From Eubacterium sp. (GTDB lineage: Bacteria > Bacillota > Clostridia > Lachnospirales > Lachnospiraceae), in NCBI GenBank assembly GCA_017433825.1, contig JAFRGL010000006.1:124001-188000 (forward strand): a stretch of 64,000 nucleotides of DNA. The letters are read 5' to 3'. The translations under genes were made by a program, and so were the position numbers. Of this stretch, positions 34,590 to 43,623 are shown piece after piece. Positions within the stretch are counted from its first letter, which is position 1, and each line of letters opens with the position of its first letter. Below the pieces are notes generated by a model. It ran no database searches. It had not been told where the DNA came from and saw nothing but the letters and a program-made list of their open reading frames with translations.

Positions 34590-35489
34590 TTATAAGATAA
34601 ACCTGTGAACCGCATAACTGTCACCACAATATACGGAAACCGCATGTTCCGGGTCAATCGGCTGAGGCAGCCTGCCTTCTTCTTTCATTTTCAGAAAATC
34701 TTCAGCAGCCTTTCTCAGTTCCGGGTCGGGACTCGCAGAATATAACTCCAGAAAATGCTTTGTTTTTTCCGGATGTGCATATTTTACAGAAAGTATAAGG
34801 TTAGCCAGGGAAGAACCGTATTTCTCCACTGAGGATGGTACGGACATGCCGTTAGGTCCCGGCGTTTTGGAATGGAGAACCATGGCCCGCGGGCAGTATA
34901 TCAATTTGAATCCTGCAAGCCGGACCCTTAAGGAGAGGTCTACGTCGTCACAGTACATGTAGAAGTTTTTATCGTCATATCCGCCGACCTTGCGGAAAAC
35001 ATCTGTACGGATAAAGGTGCAGGCACCGCTGGTCCACGCAGTTTCGAAACTGTGCCGGTCGTAGTCCTTCGGATGCTCGACGGGAACCTGACGGCCTTCA
35101 GCGGCACCGCAGGAGGGGGCTGTAAAAGGCCTTAGTATTTCTTCAAAGAAGTCCGGGCAGAGGATAATGTCCGGATTCATCAGAAGAATATAATCTGCGC
35201 TGCAGTCCGCCGCAAGGAGGTTGTGTCCCCTGGCAGTGCCGGTGTTTTCATGGAAAAAAGTATAGCGGATATCCGTAAGTCCTGGGCATTCGGCTTTTAA
35301 ATCAAGAATTTCCTTATCGGAATACAGAGGTGAATCGGAAGCGTCCCCGTAACTTAAGATACATTCCAGACTGTGTCCTTTAGCCCGGTAACAATCCGCG
35401 GCATTGGACATGGACAGTACTGCCTTTCTGATGGCAGCTTTGTCATTATCGTACAATACGCTTTGCAGGCGTATGGTAATAGTCATCAT
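34590..35489 (-). CDS. GT2-family glycosyltransferase
   Basis: A 299-aa GT2 enzyme of the rhamnosyltransferase-like group. Motifs are NTGTARGHNLLA (nucleotide-sugar site), LLMNPDIIL (the DXD equivalent, NPD) and YCDDVDLSLRVRLAGF with the ED-like catalytic segment. The frame opens at 35582, but translation most likely starts at ATG 35489 behind GAGGAG, although the spacing is long (12 nt). It is the first gene of a two-gene minus-strand unit. Confidence 0.85.
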   Translation of the reverse strand: MMTITIRLQSVLYDNDKAAIRKAVLSMSNAADCYRAKGHSLECILSYGDASDSPLYSDKEILDLKAECPGLTDIRYTFFHENTGTARGHNLLAADCSADYILLMNPDIILCPDFFEEILRPFTAPSCGAAEGRQVPVEHPKDYDRHSFETAWTSGACTFIRTDVFRKVGGYDDKNFYMYCDDVDLSLRVRLAGFKLIYCPRAMVLHSKTPGPNGMSVPSSVEKYGSSLANLILSVKYAHPEKTKHFLELYSASPDPELRKAAEDFLKMKEEGRLPQPIDPEHAVSVYCGDSYAVHRFIL

Positions 35490-35545
35490 ATAACCAGATT
35501 TCTCCTCATTCCTGCCTTTAGGGAAGGATTTTTTATGCTTATGGA

Positions 35546-35574
35546 ATTTTAGCACAGCCGTGAAGGAAAAGCAA
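35546..35574 (-). promoter_or_regulatory. Promoter of the glycosyltransferase pair
   Basis: On the minus strand TTGCTT (35569-35574), 17 bp, TAAAAT (35546-35551). Confidence 0.6.
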
Positions 35575-35615
35575 TCCGGCAAAGGTACATCATGAGTGGA
35601 AGCAGAGGAAAAGAG

Positions 35616-35644
35616 AAAAAAACTGCACCAGACCCGGTGCAGTT
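35616..35644 (-). terminator. Terminator of the UroD-fold gene at 35668
   Basis: On the minus strand a 9-bp stem (35636-35644 with 35621-35629), a 6-nt loop and a run of T read from 35620 downward. Confidence 0.85.
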
Positions 35645-35667
35645 AAAAAGATATGTTCTAATAATAA

Positions 35668-36759
35668 TTAATGGGCGGCGAAATATTCTCTGGAATATTT
35701 ATAAACCAGCGGTCCGAAAGCGGGCGGTGTCATGAAGCCGACCATCATGACGGGCTTCTCAGGGAATCCTGGAGCATACTGCTCAACAAAAGCTTTGGCA
35801 GCTTCGTCAAGCTGTTCATCGGTCGGATCGGCGGGAAGCTTCGGAATAACGCCGAACATAATCTTATCGCCGTATTTTTCAACCAGCATGGCGGTATCGT
35901 TCATAACCTGAGGGAACCACATGTCTACACCGACTTCGATCATACAGGGAACAAGCAGTTCGTTCTTGCCGCAGGAATGCAGATGGAAGAACAGGCCTTT
36001 GGAGTGGCAGAAGTCCGCGATTTTCTTCATATGAGGAACGATCATTTCACTGCAGGTAGCAGCAGAGAAGAAGGGTGAACGCTGGGAACCCCAGTCATCA
36101 TGGAAATGAACACCTTCGATGTTAACGCATTCCATATATTTGGTAATCATGGCAATATACAGGTCGGCAAGTTTGTCAAAAAGGGCATGAACCGCATCCT
36201 GCTGGTCTTCATCAATGATGGCCATGGCAGCGCCTTCGAAATCCATGAAGGAAATCAGACGTTCGAAAATGCCGTTCTGGAAAGTAACCTGAAAAGCTCT
36301 CTTGGTTTCGTTCATACAGGAATTGAGCTCTTTGCAGGCTGCCCAGTCCATTGCTTCCACATCCGGGAATTTTATGATTTCAGGCCAGTCATTGACGTCA
36401 TCAAGTACCGGGGTGCCGGGCTTAACCATGGAACCGCCTACCTGGGGTACGAATACCCACTCAATGCCGAACATGTCCTTGCCGCCTTTATCTTCCAGGG
36501 CAAGGGGCTCGCCCATATCCATAACTTCCGCACGGGCGATATGGTCGATGTTAACCCTGGATTCAATGGTAAGGGTATCGGACATGGTAGGAATCCAAAG
36601 TGTTTCACCGTCACGTTTCAGAGCATGGAAAAAGTTCTCCTTAGGGGTGATGGGCGTGTTGTACATGGGAGCCGGCCCGCCGAAGCTCATGGATTTTGTG
36701 CTGATGTGCTGCCCGATGATGTTCAGCTCATCGGGAGAAAAAGGAATCTTTGCCAGCAT
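35668..36759 (-). CDS. UroD-fold methyltransferase-like protein, first of a tandem pair
   Basis: A 363-aa protein of the uroporphyrinogen decarboxylase superfamily, MtaA/CmuA branch. The zinc-type motif HLHSCG with a later Cys (LVPCMIEVG) is the one that binds zinc in methylcobamide:coenzyme M methyltransferases, so a corrinoid-linked methyl transfer role is likelier than haem synthesis. It shares FENLISFMDFEGAAMA-like and IHDDWGSQ strings with the next gene. No corrinoid protein gene is nearby. GGAG lies 7 nt before the start. Confidence 0.8.
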   Translation of the reverse strand: MLAKIPFSPDELNIIGQHISTKSMSFGGPAPMYNTPITPKENFFHALKRDGETLWIPTMSDTLTIESRVNIDHIARAEVMDMGEPLALEDKGGKDMFGIEWVFVPQVGGSMVKPGTPVLDDVNDWPEIIKFPDVEAMDWAACKELNSCMNETKRAFQVTFQNGIFERLISFMDFEGAAMAIIDEDQQDAVHALFDKLADLYIAMITKYMECVNIEGVHFHDDWGSQRSPFFSAATCSEMIVPHMKKIADFCHSKGLFFHLHSCGKNELLVPCMIEVGVDMWFPQVMNDTAMLVEKYGDKIMFGVIPKLPADPTDEQLDEAAKAFVEQYAPGFPEKPVMMVGFMTPPAFGPLVYKYSREYFAAH

Positions 36760-36788
36760 AGTAATTCTCCTTTAAATAAAAACTTTGA

Positions 36789-36818
36789 AAAAGAGCTGTC
36801 TATGCAGACAGCTCTTTT
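36789..36818 (-). terminator. Perfect 13-bp hairpin between the two UroD-fold genes
   Basis: 36789-36801 pairs with 36806-36818 across loop ATGC, flanked by A and T runs. It ends transcripts of the 36833-37921 gene, but no promoter for the following gene was found in the 36 nt that remain, so it may act as a partial terminator. Confidence 0.85.
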
Positions 36819-36832
36819 AAATAAGCAACTGC

Positions 36833-37921
36833 TTAACCTCTACTATAAGCGATTCGTGAAGCTTTGTAAAGCTCTTCTCTGAAAGCGTCGGTCAGCTGGG
36901 TCCGGTTGTAGTGGGAGAAGGAGCAGAAGGTGCCGGGTTTGCAGAACCTTTCCGCAAATTCCCTGGCGGAAGCGCGCTGTTCTTCTTCGGTTGCTGTTTC
37001 CGGATCGAAGGGACGGTCGTTGATAACACCGATGGCGATCTTGTCACCGAATCTCTCGTACAGGTCAACAGTGTTATTCATGTCCATGGGCGTCCATGCA
37101 TCAAAGCCTGCGTCAACAAAGACCTGAATACGGCTTTCATTGTGACCGCAGCTGTGCAGTTCGCAGTACAGTCCCTTGGAATGTACATGTTCTACGAAAC
37201 GTTTCATCTCAGGCAGATATACCTCACGGGCAACGTTTTCTGAGAAGAAAGGAGCCATCTGGGAACCCCAGTCATCATGGATACAGATGCCGTCCAGCGG
37301 GTAATATTTGACAGAGAGATCAATGAGGTACAGGTAGAGAGAAGTCATCTCATGAGTGAGTTCCTTTACGTACTCCACGTCGTCTTCGTCAATCAGAGCC
37401 ATGGCTGCGCCTTCGAAATCCATGAAAGAAATCAGACGCTCGAACCAGCAGCCGTTTAAGAGCATCATGACATTGGCCTTGCCAGTGCTTAAGAATTCCT
37501 TGTTAGCTTCGGCACTGCCTTCCCAGTCCCACTCGTCAATGTTCGGGAATTTGACAACGTCGCGCCACTGGGAAATATCCTCCAGCATGGGGGAGCCGGG
37601 TTTAACCATGGCACCGCCAACCTGGTCTACAAATACCCATTCCACGCCGAACATGTCTTTATAGGTTGTATATTTTTCAGGCCACGGATGTCCTTCGATA
37701 ACAAAGCCCCTGGCGATATTGTCAGGCTGGATGGAGGGACAGAAGTTAACGGCTTCCACGCCGGTAGGGATCCAGATCGGATCGTGGTTTTTGTAACAGT
37801 CAACGGCGCCTTCCTTCAGGCTTACCGGGGTGTCAAACAACTTGGCAGTTCCGCCGCCGAGCCGGTTGGGGGTTTCACCGACAACTCTGAGTTCTTTTTC
37901 GTCAAAGGGAATTTTGCTCAT
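36833..37921 (-). CDS. UroD-fold methyltransferase-like protein, second of a tandem pair
   Basis: A 362-aa paralogue of the 35668 product. It carries CELHSCGHNESRIQVF, the His-X-Cys zinc motif, then FDAWTPMDMNNT, and ICIHDDWGSQMAPFF. The sequences are similar along the full length but clearly diverged. AGGAGG lies 8 nt before the start. Substrate of the methyl transfer is unknown. It is transcribed divergently from ssb. Confidence 0.8.
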   Translation of the reverse strand: MSKIPFDEKELRVVGETPNRLGGGTAKLFDTPVSLKEGAVDCYKNHDPIWIPTGVEAVNFCPSIQPDNIARGFVIEGHPWPEKYTTYKDMFGVEWVFVDQVGGAMVKPGSPMLEDISQWRDVVKFPNIDEWDWEGSAEANKEFLSTGKANVMMLLNGCWFERLISFMDFEGAAMALIDEDDVEYVKELTHEMTSLYLYLIDLSVKYYPLDGICIHDDWGSQMAPFFSENVAREVYLPEMKRFVEHVHSKGLYCELHSCGHNESRIQVFVDAGFDAWTPMDMNNTVDLYERFGDKIAIGVINDRPFDPETATEEEQRASAREFAERFCKPGTFCSFSHYNRTQLTDAFREELYKASRIAYSRG

Positions 37922-37958
37922 AATTACCTCCTGATTATAAAAATTACACTTTAAGGGA

Positions 37959-37987
37959 AGTATAACAACTATGATTTGCTAATTCAA
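37959..37987 (-). promoter_or_regulatory. Promoter of the UroD-fold pair
   Basis: On the minus strand TTGAAT (37982-37987), 17 bp, TATACT (37959-37964). Confidence 0.7.
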
Positions 37988-38017
37988 TGAATAATTGCGA
38001 AAAAGGAAGGCTTTATT

Positions 38018-38046
38018 TTGACTTATTTTCACAATTGTGTTATGAT
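38018..38046 (+). promoter_or_regulatory. Promoter of ssb
   Basis: TTGACT (38018-38023), 17 bp, TATGAT (38041-38046). The -10 box follows a TTTTCACAATTGTGTTATG stretch that contains the palindrome CACAATTGTG (38031-38040), a possible operator. Confidence 0.7.
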
Positions 38047-38112
38047 ACATGAACCGTAGTGTGCCCGCGGCATATGTGATTTTATGCAAATAATTCTAAA
38101 TGGAGAAAAAAT

Positions 38113-38586
38113 ATGAATAAAGTTATTCTGATGGGAAGACTGACAAGAGATCCGGACATCCGCTACTCACAGGGGGAAAACGCCACAGCCGTAGCCAGAT
38201 ATACGCTGGCCGTGGACAGAAGGTTTGCCAGAAGGGACGGGGAACAGACTGCCGATTTCATTACCTGTGTTGCCTTCGGCAGACAGGCTGAGTTTGCGGA
38301 AAAATACCTGCACCAGGGAACAAAGATTGCCATTACCGGCAGAATTCAGACCGGCAGCTATACCAACCGGGACGGCAATAAGGTTTATACCACGGATATC
38401 GTGGTTGAGGAGCAGGAGTTTGCTGAAAGCAAGGCTGCTTCCGCATCCGGCGCAGGAAGCTATACCCAGGAGCCGTCGAACAGCTCCTATTCCGGAAATA
38501 CCAGACAGGCAGCTCCGGCACAGCCCGCGGAAGACGACTTCATGAACATTCCGGACGGAATTGACGAGGAGCTTCCTTTCCACTAA
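38113..38586 (+). CDS. ssb: Single-stranded DNA-binding protein
   Basis: A 157-aa SSB. The OB fold (about residues 1-105) begins MNKVILMGRLTRDPDIRYS and contains FGRQAEFAEKYLHQG. A Ser/Gln/Pro-rich linker leads to the acidic tip ending in DEELPF, the protein-interaction tail (one extra His closes it). It has its own promoter and is not in the usual rpsF-ssb-rpsR order. Confidence 0.95.
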   Translation: MNKVILMGRLTRDPDIRYSQGENATAVARYTLAVDRRFARRDGEQTADFITCVAFGRQAEFAEKYLHQGTKIAITGRIQTGSYTNRDGNKVYTTDIVVEEQEFAESKAASASGAGSYTQEPSNSSYSGNTRQAAPAQPAEDDFMNIPDGIDEELPFH

Positions 38587-38618
38587 GATAAAACAGTTAT
38601 CTTTAAACCCTGAAGAAA

Positions 38619-38643
38619 GGCGGCCGTACAATACACGGCCGCC
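38619..38643 (+). terminator. GC-rich hairpin between ssb and gdpP
   Basis: GGCGGCCGT (38619-38627) pairs with ACGGCCGCC (38635-38643). There is no U run, so read-through is likely. Confidence 0.4.
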
Positions 38644-38675
38644 CCTTGAATTCTTCCTTTGCTGAAGGTGATGAA

Positions 38676-40742
38676 ATGAATTCTTCCGATATGCAGTTCA
38701 ATAACAGCCAGCTGGCCGCCTACGCGAAATTTCTCGCAGGGCTTGCCATACTGCTGGTAGCCGTGAATATCTGGGTTTATACCATTGCCTTTTATGCCGG
38801 CCTGGCCATGTCCTTCGGCATTGTGGCTTATGTGGTAATTATCATTATTTACTACAATGTGAAGAAAAAAACCGCGCTGGAATCCCTGATCGGTTTTGCC
38901 ACTTCGTTTTCAACCCTTTCGGTTTACCAGATGGAGCGGTTTGATTTTCCGTACGCGATTCTGGATAAAACAGGGAAGATTCTCTGGTTTAATCCCGCTT
39001 TCGCGGCGATTACCGCGGAAATTCCCAAACTGAAGAAACAGCCTGTATATGAGGTCGTTACGGCGCTTTCACCGGAGATGCTGCCGCATCACGGAACGGA
39101 AACCTCTGTTGATATTGATTACAACAACAGACAGTACCGGGTGTATATCCGCCTTCTGGCAGATTACGGTGATGTTTCCTCTTTCAGTTTTCCGGATGTT
39201 CCCGTGCAGGACCTTGCCCATCTTTTTGCCATTTCCATGTTCGATAATACGGAGCTTGCCGTTTACAGGAAGAAATATGAAGAAGAAATGGCGGTTGTGG
39301 CACTTCTGTATCTTGACAATTATGAAGAATCTCTGGAAGGCGTGGAAGAAGTGGAACGTTCCATCGTGACTGCCGTCATTGACCGGAAACTTTCGGAATA
39401 CTTCTCCCAGATGGATGCGGTCATCCGTAAATTCGAACGGGATAAATACATTATTTTCATGAAAAACGGTTCCTTTGCGAAGCTGAAGGAGAATCATTTC
39501 CAGGTGCTTGAAGACGTCAAGAACCTGAAAACTGACCTGACAGCCCATATGCCCAATGCGCCGACCATCAGTATCGGCGTGGGAACCAACCAGGGCAGCT
39601 ACATGGGCAACTTCGACGCGGCGAGAACCTGTATCGAGCTGGCTTTGGGCCGCGGCGGCGACCAGGCTGCAGTGAAAGACGGAGAAGGCATACAGTATTT
39701 CGGAGGAAAATCCCAGGCCGCTGACAAGAGCAGCCGTGTAAAATCCCGTGTGAAAGCCCATGCGCTTTACGAGATTATGAACAATTCCGGCAATATCATC
39801 GTAATGGGGCACCGGAATATCGACGCGGATGCTTTCGGCGCAGCCATCGGAATTGCTGCCTGTGCCAGAACCATCGGCAAACGGATACGGATTATTGTGG
39901 ACAACAACACATCCGCCATGCGGCCGCTTCTGGAGGCTTTTGCCGAAATCCCGGAATATGATTCCGTGTTTATTTCACCGGAGCAGGCTCTGGAGGAAGT
40001 CAACGATTACACCATGCTGATGATAGTAGATACCACCAATCCGCGGTTTACTGCCTGTGATCCTCTTCTGGAAAAATCAAAAAATATCGTCGTTCTGGAC
40101 CACCACAGGAGGGGAAGCCAGGTGATTGCGAATTCCGTGCTATCCTATGTGGAGCCGTATGCTTCATCTACCTGCGAGATGGTGGCGGAAATCATGCAGT
40201 ACTTTGACGTTCCCGTGAAGCTTACCAATGCCGAAGCGGACGCCCTTTATGCGGGCATTATCCTGGATACCGACAGCTTCCTGCAGAAGACCGGCGTACG
40301 TACCTTTGAGGCGGCGGGATATTTAAGAAGATGCGGTGCGGATGCCACCCGGGTGCGCAAGCTGTTCCGCGAGAACTTAAGCGACTATCTGGCCAAGGGC
40401 GAAGCTATCAAAAACGTAAAGCTTCTGCGCGCAAGCTACGCAATTTCCGTCTGTCCTGCTGAAGGACTGGAGAATCCCAGTATTGTCGGCGCCCAGACGG
40501 CGAACGAGCTTTTGAATATTGTAGGCGTGAAGGCATCTTTCGTGCTTACGAAGGTGCAGGATACCGTTTATATCAGCGCCAGGGCTATCGACGAAGTCAA
40601 TGTACAGCTGGTCATGGAGAGAATGGGCGGCGGCGGACACTTAAGCATTGCGGGAACGCAGCTTAAGGGGGTAACCATCGAAGAAGCACTGGAACGCCTG
40701 TCCGTAACACTGGAACAAATGCTGGATGGAGGAGAAATTTAG
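38676..40742 (+). CDS. gdpP: GdpP-type cyclic-di-AMP phosphodiesterase
   Basis: A 688-aa protein of the GdpP/YybT family that hydrolyses the second messenger c-di-AMP. Two membrane helices (about residues 17-58) are followed by a PAS-like domain, a degenerate GGDEF domain (ending GRGGDQAAVK) and DHH/DHHA1 domains with GHRNIDADAFGAAIG, VVLDHHRRGS and MGGGGHLSIAG. A TTG frame opens at 38646, but AAGGTG with 5-nt spacing supports ATG 38676. The order gdpP-rplI-dnaB is standard in Firmicutes. Confidence 0.93.
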   Translation: MNSSDMQFNNSQLAAYAKFLAGLAILLVAVNIWVYTIAFYAGLAMSFGIVAYVVIIIIYYNVKKKTALESLIGFATSFSTLSVYQMERFDFPYAILDKTGKILWFNPAFAAITAEIPKLKKQPVYEVVTALSPEMLPHHGTETSVDIDYNNRQYRVYIRLLADYGDVSSFSFPDVPVQDLAHLFAISMFDNTELAVYRKKYEEEMAVVALLYLDNYEESLEGVEEVERSIVTAVIDRKLSEYFSQMDAVIRKFERDKYIIFMKNGSFAKLKENHFQVLEDVKNLKTDLTAHMPNAPTISIGVGTNQGSYMGNFDAARTCIELALGRGGDQAAVKDGEGIQYFGGKSQAADKSSRVKSRVKAHALYEIMNNSGNIIVMGHRNIDADAFGAAIGIAACARTIGKRIRIIVDNNTSAMRPLLEAFAEIPEYDSVFISPEQALEEVNDYTMLMIVDTTNPRFTACDPLLEKSKNIVVLDHHRRGSQVIANSVLSYVEPYASSTCEMVAEIMQYFDVPVKLTNAEADALYAGIILDTDSFLQKTGVRTFEAAGYLRRCGADATRVRKLFRENLSDYLAKGEAIKNVKLLRASYAISVCPAEGLENPSIVGAQTANELLNIVGVKASFVLTKVQDTVYISARAIDEVNVQLVMERMGGGGHLSIAGTQLKGVTIEEALERLSVTLEQMLDGGEI

Positions 40743-40745
40743 AAA

Positions 40746-41192
40746 ATGAAAGTCATACTTCTTGAAGATGTGAAATCCCTGGGAAAAAAGGGTGATGTGG
40801 TAAAGGTCAGTGACGGCTATGCCAGGAATATGCTGCTTCCGAAGAAGCTTTGTGTGGAAGCCACTGACAAGAACATGAATGAGCTGAAAGCCCGCAAGGC
40901 CAAAGAAGAGCGGAAAGCTGCCGAAACAAAGGCTGCGGCGGAAGCCCTTGCGGAAGAAATCGGAAAAGGACAGCTTCTCATGACTTTGAAAGTCGGGGAA
41001 GGCGGTAAGGCCTTCGGTGCCATTTCCGCAAAGGAAATCGCAGATGCTGCCCAGACGCAGATTGGCCTGGAACTGGATAAAAAGAAATTCCAGCTGGACG
41101 GCTCCATCAAGGAGCTTGGCGACTATGAGGTGAAAGTCAGGCTGCATCCCGAAGTGACAGCCCTTTTGAAACTGAAAGTTGTAAAGGAATAA
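40746..41192 (+). CDS. rplI: 50S ribosomal protein L9
   Basis: A 148-aa L9. The N-terminal RNA-binding domain MKVILLEDVKSLGKKGDVV and SDGYARNMLLP, the long central helix (Ala/Lys/Glu) and the C-terminal domain are all present. It starts 3 nt after gdpP. Confidence 0.97.
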   Translation: MKVILLEDVKSLGKKGDVVKVSDGYARNMLLPKKLCVEATDKNMNELKARKAKEERKAAETKAAAEALAEEIGKGQLLMTLKVGEGGKAFGAISAKEIADAAQTQIGLELDKKKFQLDGSIKELGDYEVKVRLHPEVTALLKLKVVKE

Positions 41193-41201
41193 CTTTAAAC
41201 A

Positions 41202-42539
41202 ATGGAAGAGGCACTTATCAAGAGAATACTTCCCCACAGCGCCGAAGCGGAGCAGTCGGTGATTTATTCCATGCTGATGGGCAGGGACGCCATTTCCATG
41301 GCTGCGGAAATCCTGACGGGAGATGATTTCTATCATCACCAGTACGGGATTGTTTTCGATGCCATTGTAGAGCTTTTCAATGAAGGAAAGGCGGCGGATC
41401 TCATCACGCTGCAGAATCGTCTGCGGGAGAAAAATGTACCCCCCGAGATTTCGGAGCTGGATTTCATCAAGGATTTGATGGGCAATCCGGCGACCAGCGC
41501 GAATGTAAAGGATTACGCCACGATTGTCAGCGAAAAAGCCCTGCTCCGGCGGCTGATACGTGCCAGTGAAGAGCTGGAGAACAGCTGTTATCTCAACAAT
41601 GAGCCGGTGGCGGATATTGTGGAGGAGGCAGAGAAGAAAATGTTCACCCTGTTCCAGACGCGGAACACGGGAGAACTGGAGCCTATCCGCAAAGTGGTTA
41701 TGGATACGCTGGAGAATATCGAGAAGGCATCCAGGACCAGGGGCGGCATTACGGGCCTTGCCACCGGATTCCCGGATCTTGACAGCAAGACCTCCGGCTT
41801 CAACAGCTCCGACCTGATTCTCCTGGCCGCGCGGCCTTCCATGGGCAAAACTGCCCTGGCACTGAATATGGCGGAATATATGGCTTTCCGGCAGGGCAAA
41901 TCCGTACTGATATTCAGTCTGGAAATGTCCAAGCAGCAGCTGATGAACCGCCTTTTTGCCATGGGCGCCCGTGTGAATTCCATGAGCCTGCGAACCGGTA
42001 ACCTGAAGGATGACGACTGGGGCAAGCTTATCGAAACTGCCGGTATTATCGGAGAATCGAAGCTGATGATAGACGATACTCCCGGCATTACGGTGCGGGA
42101 GGTGCGCTCGAAATGCCGCAAGTACAAGCTGGAACACGGCCTGGACGCGGTGTTTATCGACTACCTGCAGCTGATGAGCGGCTCCGGAAAACGGAATGAT
42201 TCCAGACAGCAGGAAATCTCAGATATTTCCCGGGCTCTGAAATCCCTTGCCAGGGAACTGCAGGTGCCGGTAATAGCGCTGTCCCAGCTGTCCAGGGCGG
42301 TGGAATCCAGGACAGACAAAAGGCCCATGCTTTCCGACCTTCGTGAATCCGGTGCCATCGAGCAGGACGCGGACGTGGTCATGTTCCTGTACAGGGATGA
42401 GTATTATCACAAGGACAGCGAACAGAAAGGCGTGGCGGAACTGATTCTTGCCAAGCAGAGGAACGGCCCCATCGGTACCGTTAACCTTGTATGGCTGGCG
42501 GATTATACGCGCTTCATGAGTATGGAATATCAGAAATAA
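41202..42539 (+). CDS. dnaB: Replicative DNA helicase
   Basis: A 445-aa hexameric helicase. The N-terminal domain (SAEAEQSVIYSML) is followed by a RecA-like core with Walker A ARPSMGKTALALN, the FSLEMSKQQL motif and Walker B VFIDYLQLM. No intein interrupts the gene. It lies 9 nt after rplI and ends at a hairpin. Confidence 0.97.
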   Translation: MEEALIKRILPHSAEAEQSVIYSMLMGRDAISMAAEILTGDDFYHHQYGIVFDAIVELFNEGKAADLITLQNRLREKNVPPEISELDFIKDLMGNPATSANVKDYATIVSEKALLRRLIRASEELENSCYLNNEPVADIVEEAEKKMFTLFQTRNTGELEPIRKVVMDTLENIEKASRTRGGITGLATGFPDLDSKTSGFNSSDLILLAARPSMGKTALALNMAEYMAFRQGKSVLIFSLEMSKQQLMNRLFAMGARVNSMSLRTGNLKDDDWGKLIETAGIIGESKLMIDDTPGITVREVRSKCRKYKLEHGLDAVFIDYLQLMSGSGKRNDSRQQEISDISRALKSLARELQVPVIALSQLSRAVESRTDKRPMLSDLRESGAIEQDADVVMFLYRDEYYHKDSEQKGVAELILAKQRNGPIGTVNLVWLADYTRFMSMEYQK

Positions 42540-42543
42540 ACGA

Positions 42544-42577
42544 AAAAGAGGATGCGGCAGGTGCCGTATCCTCTTTT
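42544..42577 (+). terminator. Terminator of dnaB
   Basis: A long stem (42544-42559 with 42562-42577) that includes one G-U pair, ending in CTCTTTTATA. A/T runs on both sides also suit the ferredoxin gene on the minus strand. Confidence 0.85.
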
Positions 42578-42599
42578 ATATTCGTCTGATTAAAATGAA

Positions 42600-42770
42600 T
42601 TATTCAGCTTCGATAGCCTTGGTCGGGCAGGCAGCTTCACAAGCGCCGCAGTCTACACACTTGTCGGCCTCGATCTCGTAATGAGAATCGCCGTCAACGA
42701 TAGCCTTTACCGGGCAAATGTTTACACATGTTCCGCAGCTAACGCAAGCATCCGTAATCTTACGTGCCAT
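42600..42770 (-). CDS. 2[4Fe-4S] ferredoxin
   Basis: A 56-aa clostridial-type ferredoxin. Two cluster motifs are complete: [12 protein letters not shown] and [12 protein letters not shown]. The start MARKITDAC sits 8 nt after GGAGG on the minus strand, and the stop lies at 42600-42602. It carries low-potential electrons in anaerobic metabolism. The gene is short and easily missed. Confidence 0.95.
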   Translation of the reverse strand: MARKITDACVSCGTCVNICPVKAIVDGDSHYEIEADKCVDCGACEAACPTKAIEAE

Positions 42771-42821
42771 TTATACATCCTCCTTGTTAATTATCTTGCA
42801 AAGTCCAAATAGCTAAGCCCG

Positions 42822-42850
42822 ATTATAAAATAAACCCGGCGGAATTACAA
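42822..42850 (-). promoter_or_regulatory. Promoter of the ferredoxin gene
   Basis: On the minus strand TTGTAA (42845-42850), 17 bp, perfect TATAAT (42822-42827), about 50 nt before the start codon. Confidence 0.75.
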
Positions 42851-42851
42851 G

Positions 42852-42880
42852 TACAAAAATCTTCAATTATCATGTATAAT
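42852..42880 (+). promoter_or_regulatory. Possible promoter of the RluA-type gene
   Basis: TACAAA (42852-42857), 17 bp, TATAAT (42875-42880). The -35 box is weak. It lies back-to-back with the ferredoxin promoter. Confidence 0.5.
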
Positions 42881-42951
42881 CTTAGAAAGTTGTGACAGAC
42901 TGCCCTCCGGCTGATTTCGGAGGATTATTGATAAAACGGAGCAGTGTTGAT

Positions 42952-43623
42952 ATGAGCAGAGTCAGAATACTTTCTGAAAATGAAGATTTCCTTGTCGTAT
43001 ACAAGCCTGCGGGCCTTGCAGTTCAGACCGCTGCCCTGACCGGTGACGATATTGAGCATTTCCTTAAACGGGAAGGAAAGACGGTCCTTGCCCCGGTCAA
43101 CCGTCTGGACCAGCCGGTGGAAGGTCTGGTGCTTTTCGCAAAAAACAGCAAGGCTGCGGCTTTACTTTCGGCCCAGCTTTCCGACGGCCGCATGGAAAAG
43201 GAGTATTTTGCGGCCTGTGACGGCTTACCGAAGGAAAACAACGCTGTAGCGGAGGATTATCTTCTGACAGACAGGCGGACGAATCTTTCAAAAACGGTGC
43301 CGCCCGGTACCAAAGGGGCAAAAAAGGCAGTTCTTTCCTACACACTGCTGGAAATACAGGAGGAAGTCAGCCTTTTGAAGGTCAGGCTTGTCACCGGCCG
43401 GCATCATCAGATAAGATGTCAGCTGGCAAATCTTAAGCTTCCCATTTGCGGGGATATGAAGTATAATACATATTTTAAGGGAAAAGGATTTCCGGCGCTT
43501 TGTGCTTTCCGGCTTTCCTTTATTGAACCGGGGACAAAAAAGAGGGTTTCCTTTTCGGTATCGCCGGAAAACCCGATATTTGAGAGATTTCATTATTTTA
43601 CAGGAGAAGAACCGCGTTTATGA
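42952..43623 (+). CDS. RluA-family pseudouridine synthase
   Basis: A 223-aa enzyme with no S4 domain, like the short RluA/RluC-type catalytic cores. The catalytic Asp is in VNRLDQPVEGLVLFAKN, and GRHHQIRCQLA is the second family motif. A TTG at 42928 has a good GGAGG site, but the family starts close to ATG 42952 (MSRVRILSENEDFLVVYKPAG). The target base is unknown. It overlaps the next gene by 4 nt. Confidence 0.85.
   Translation: MSRVRILSENEDFLVVYKPAGLAVQTAALTGDDIEHFLKREGKTVLAPVNRLDQPVEGLVLFAKNSKAAALLSAQLSDGRMEKEYFAACDGLPKENNAVAEDYLLTDRRTNLSKTVPPGTKGAKKAVLSYTLLEIQEEVSLLKVRLVTGRHHQIRCQLANLKLPICGDMKYNTYFKGKGFPALCAFRLSFIEPGTKKRVSFSVSPENPIFERFHYFTGEEPRL

Noticed and set aside
35668-37921. Assignment as haem-pathway uroporphyrinogen decarboxylase
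   Set aside because: The HXC-type zinc motif, tandem duplication and lack of other haem genes fit methyltransferase-type members better.
40641-42137. 498-aa open frame on the minus strand
   Set aside because: It lies opposite rplI and dnaB, both unmistakable, and shows no recognisable domain.
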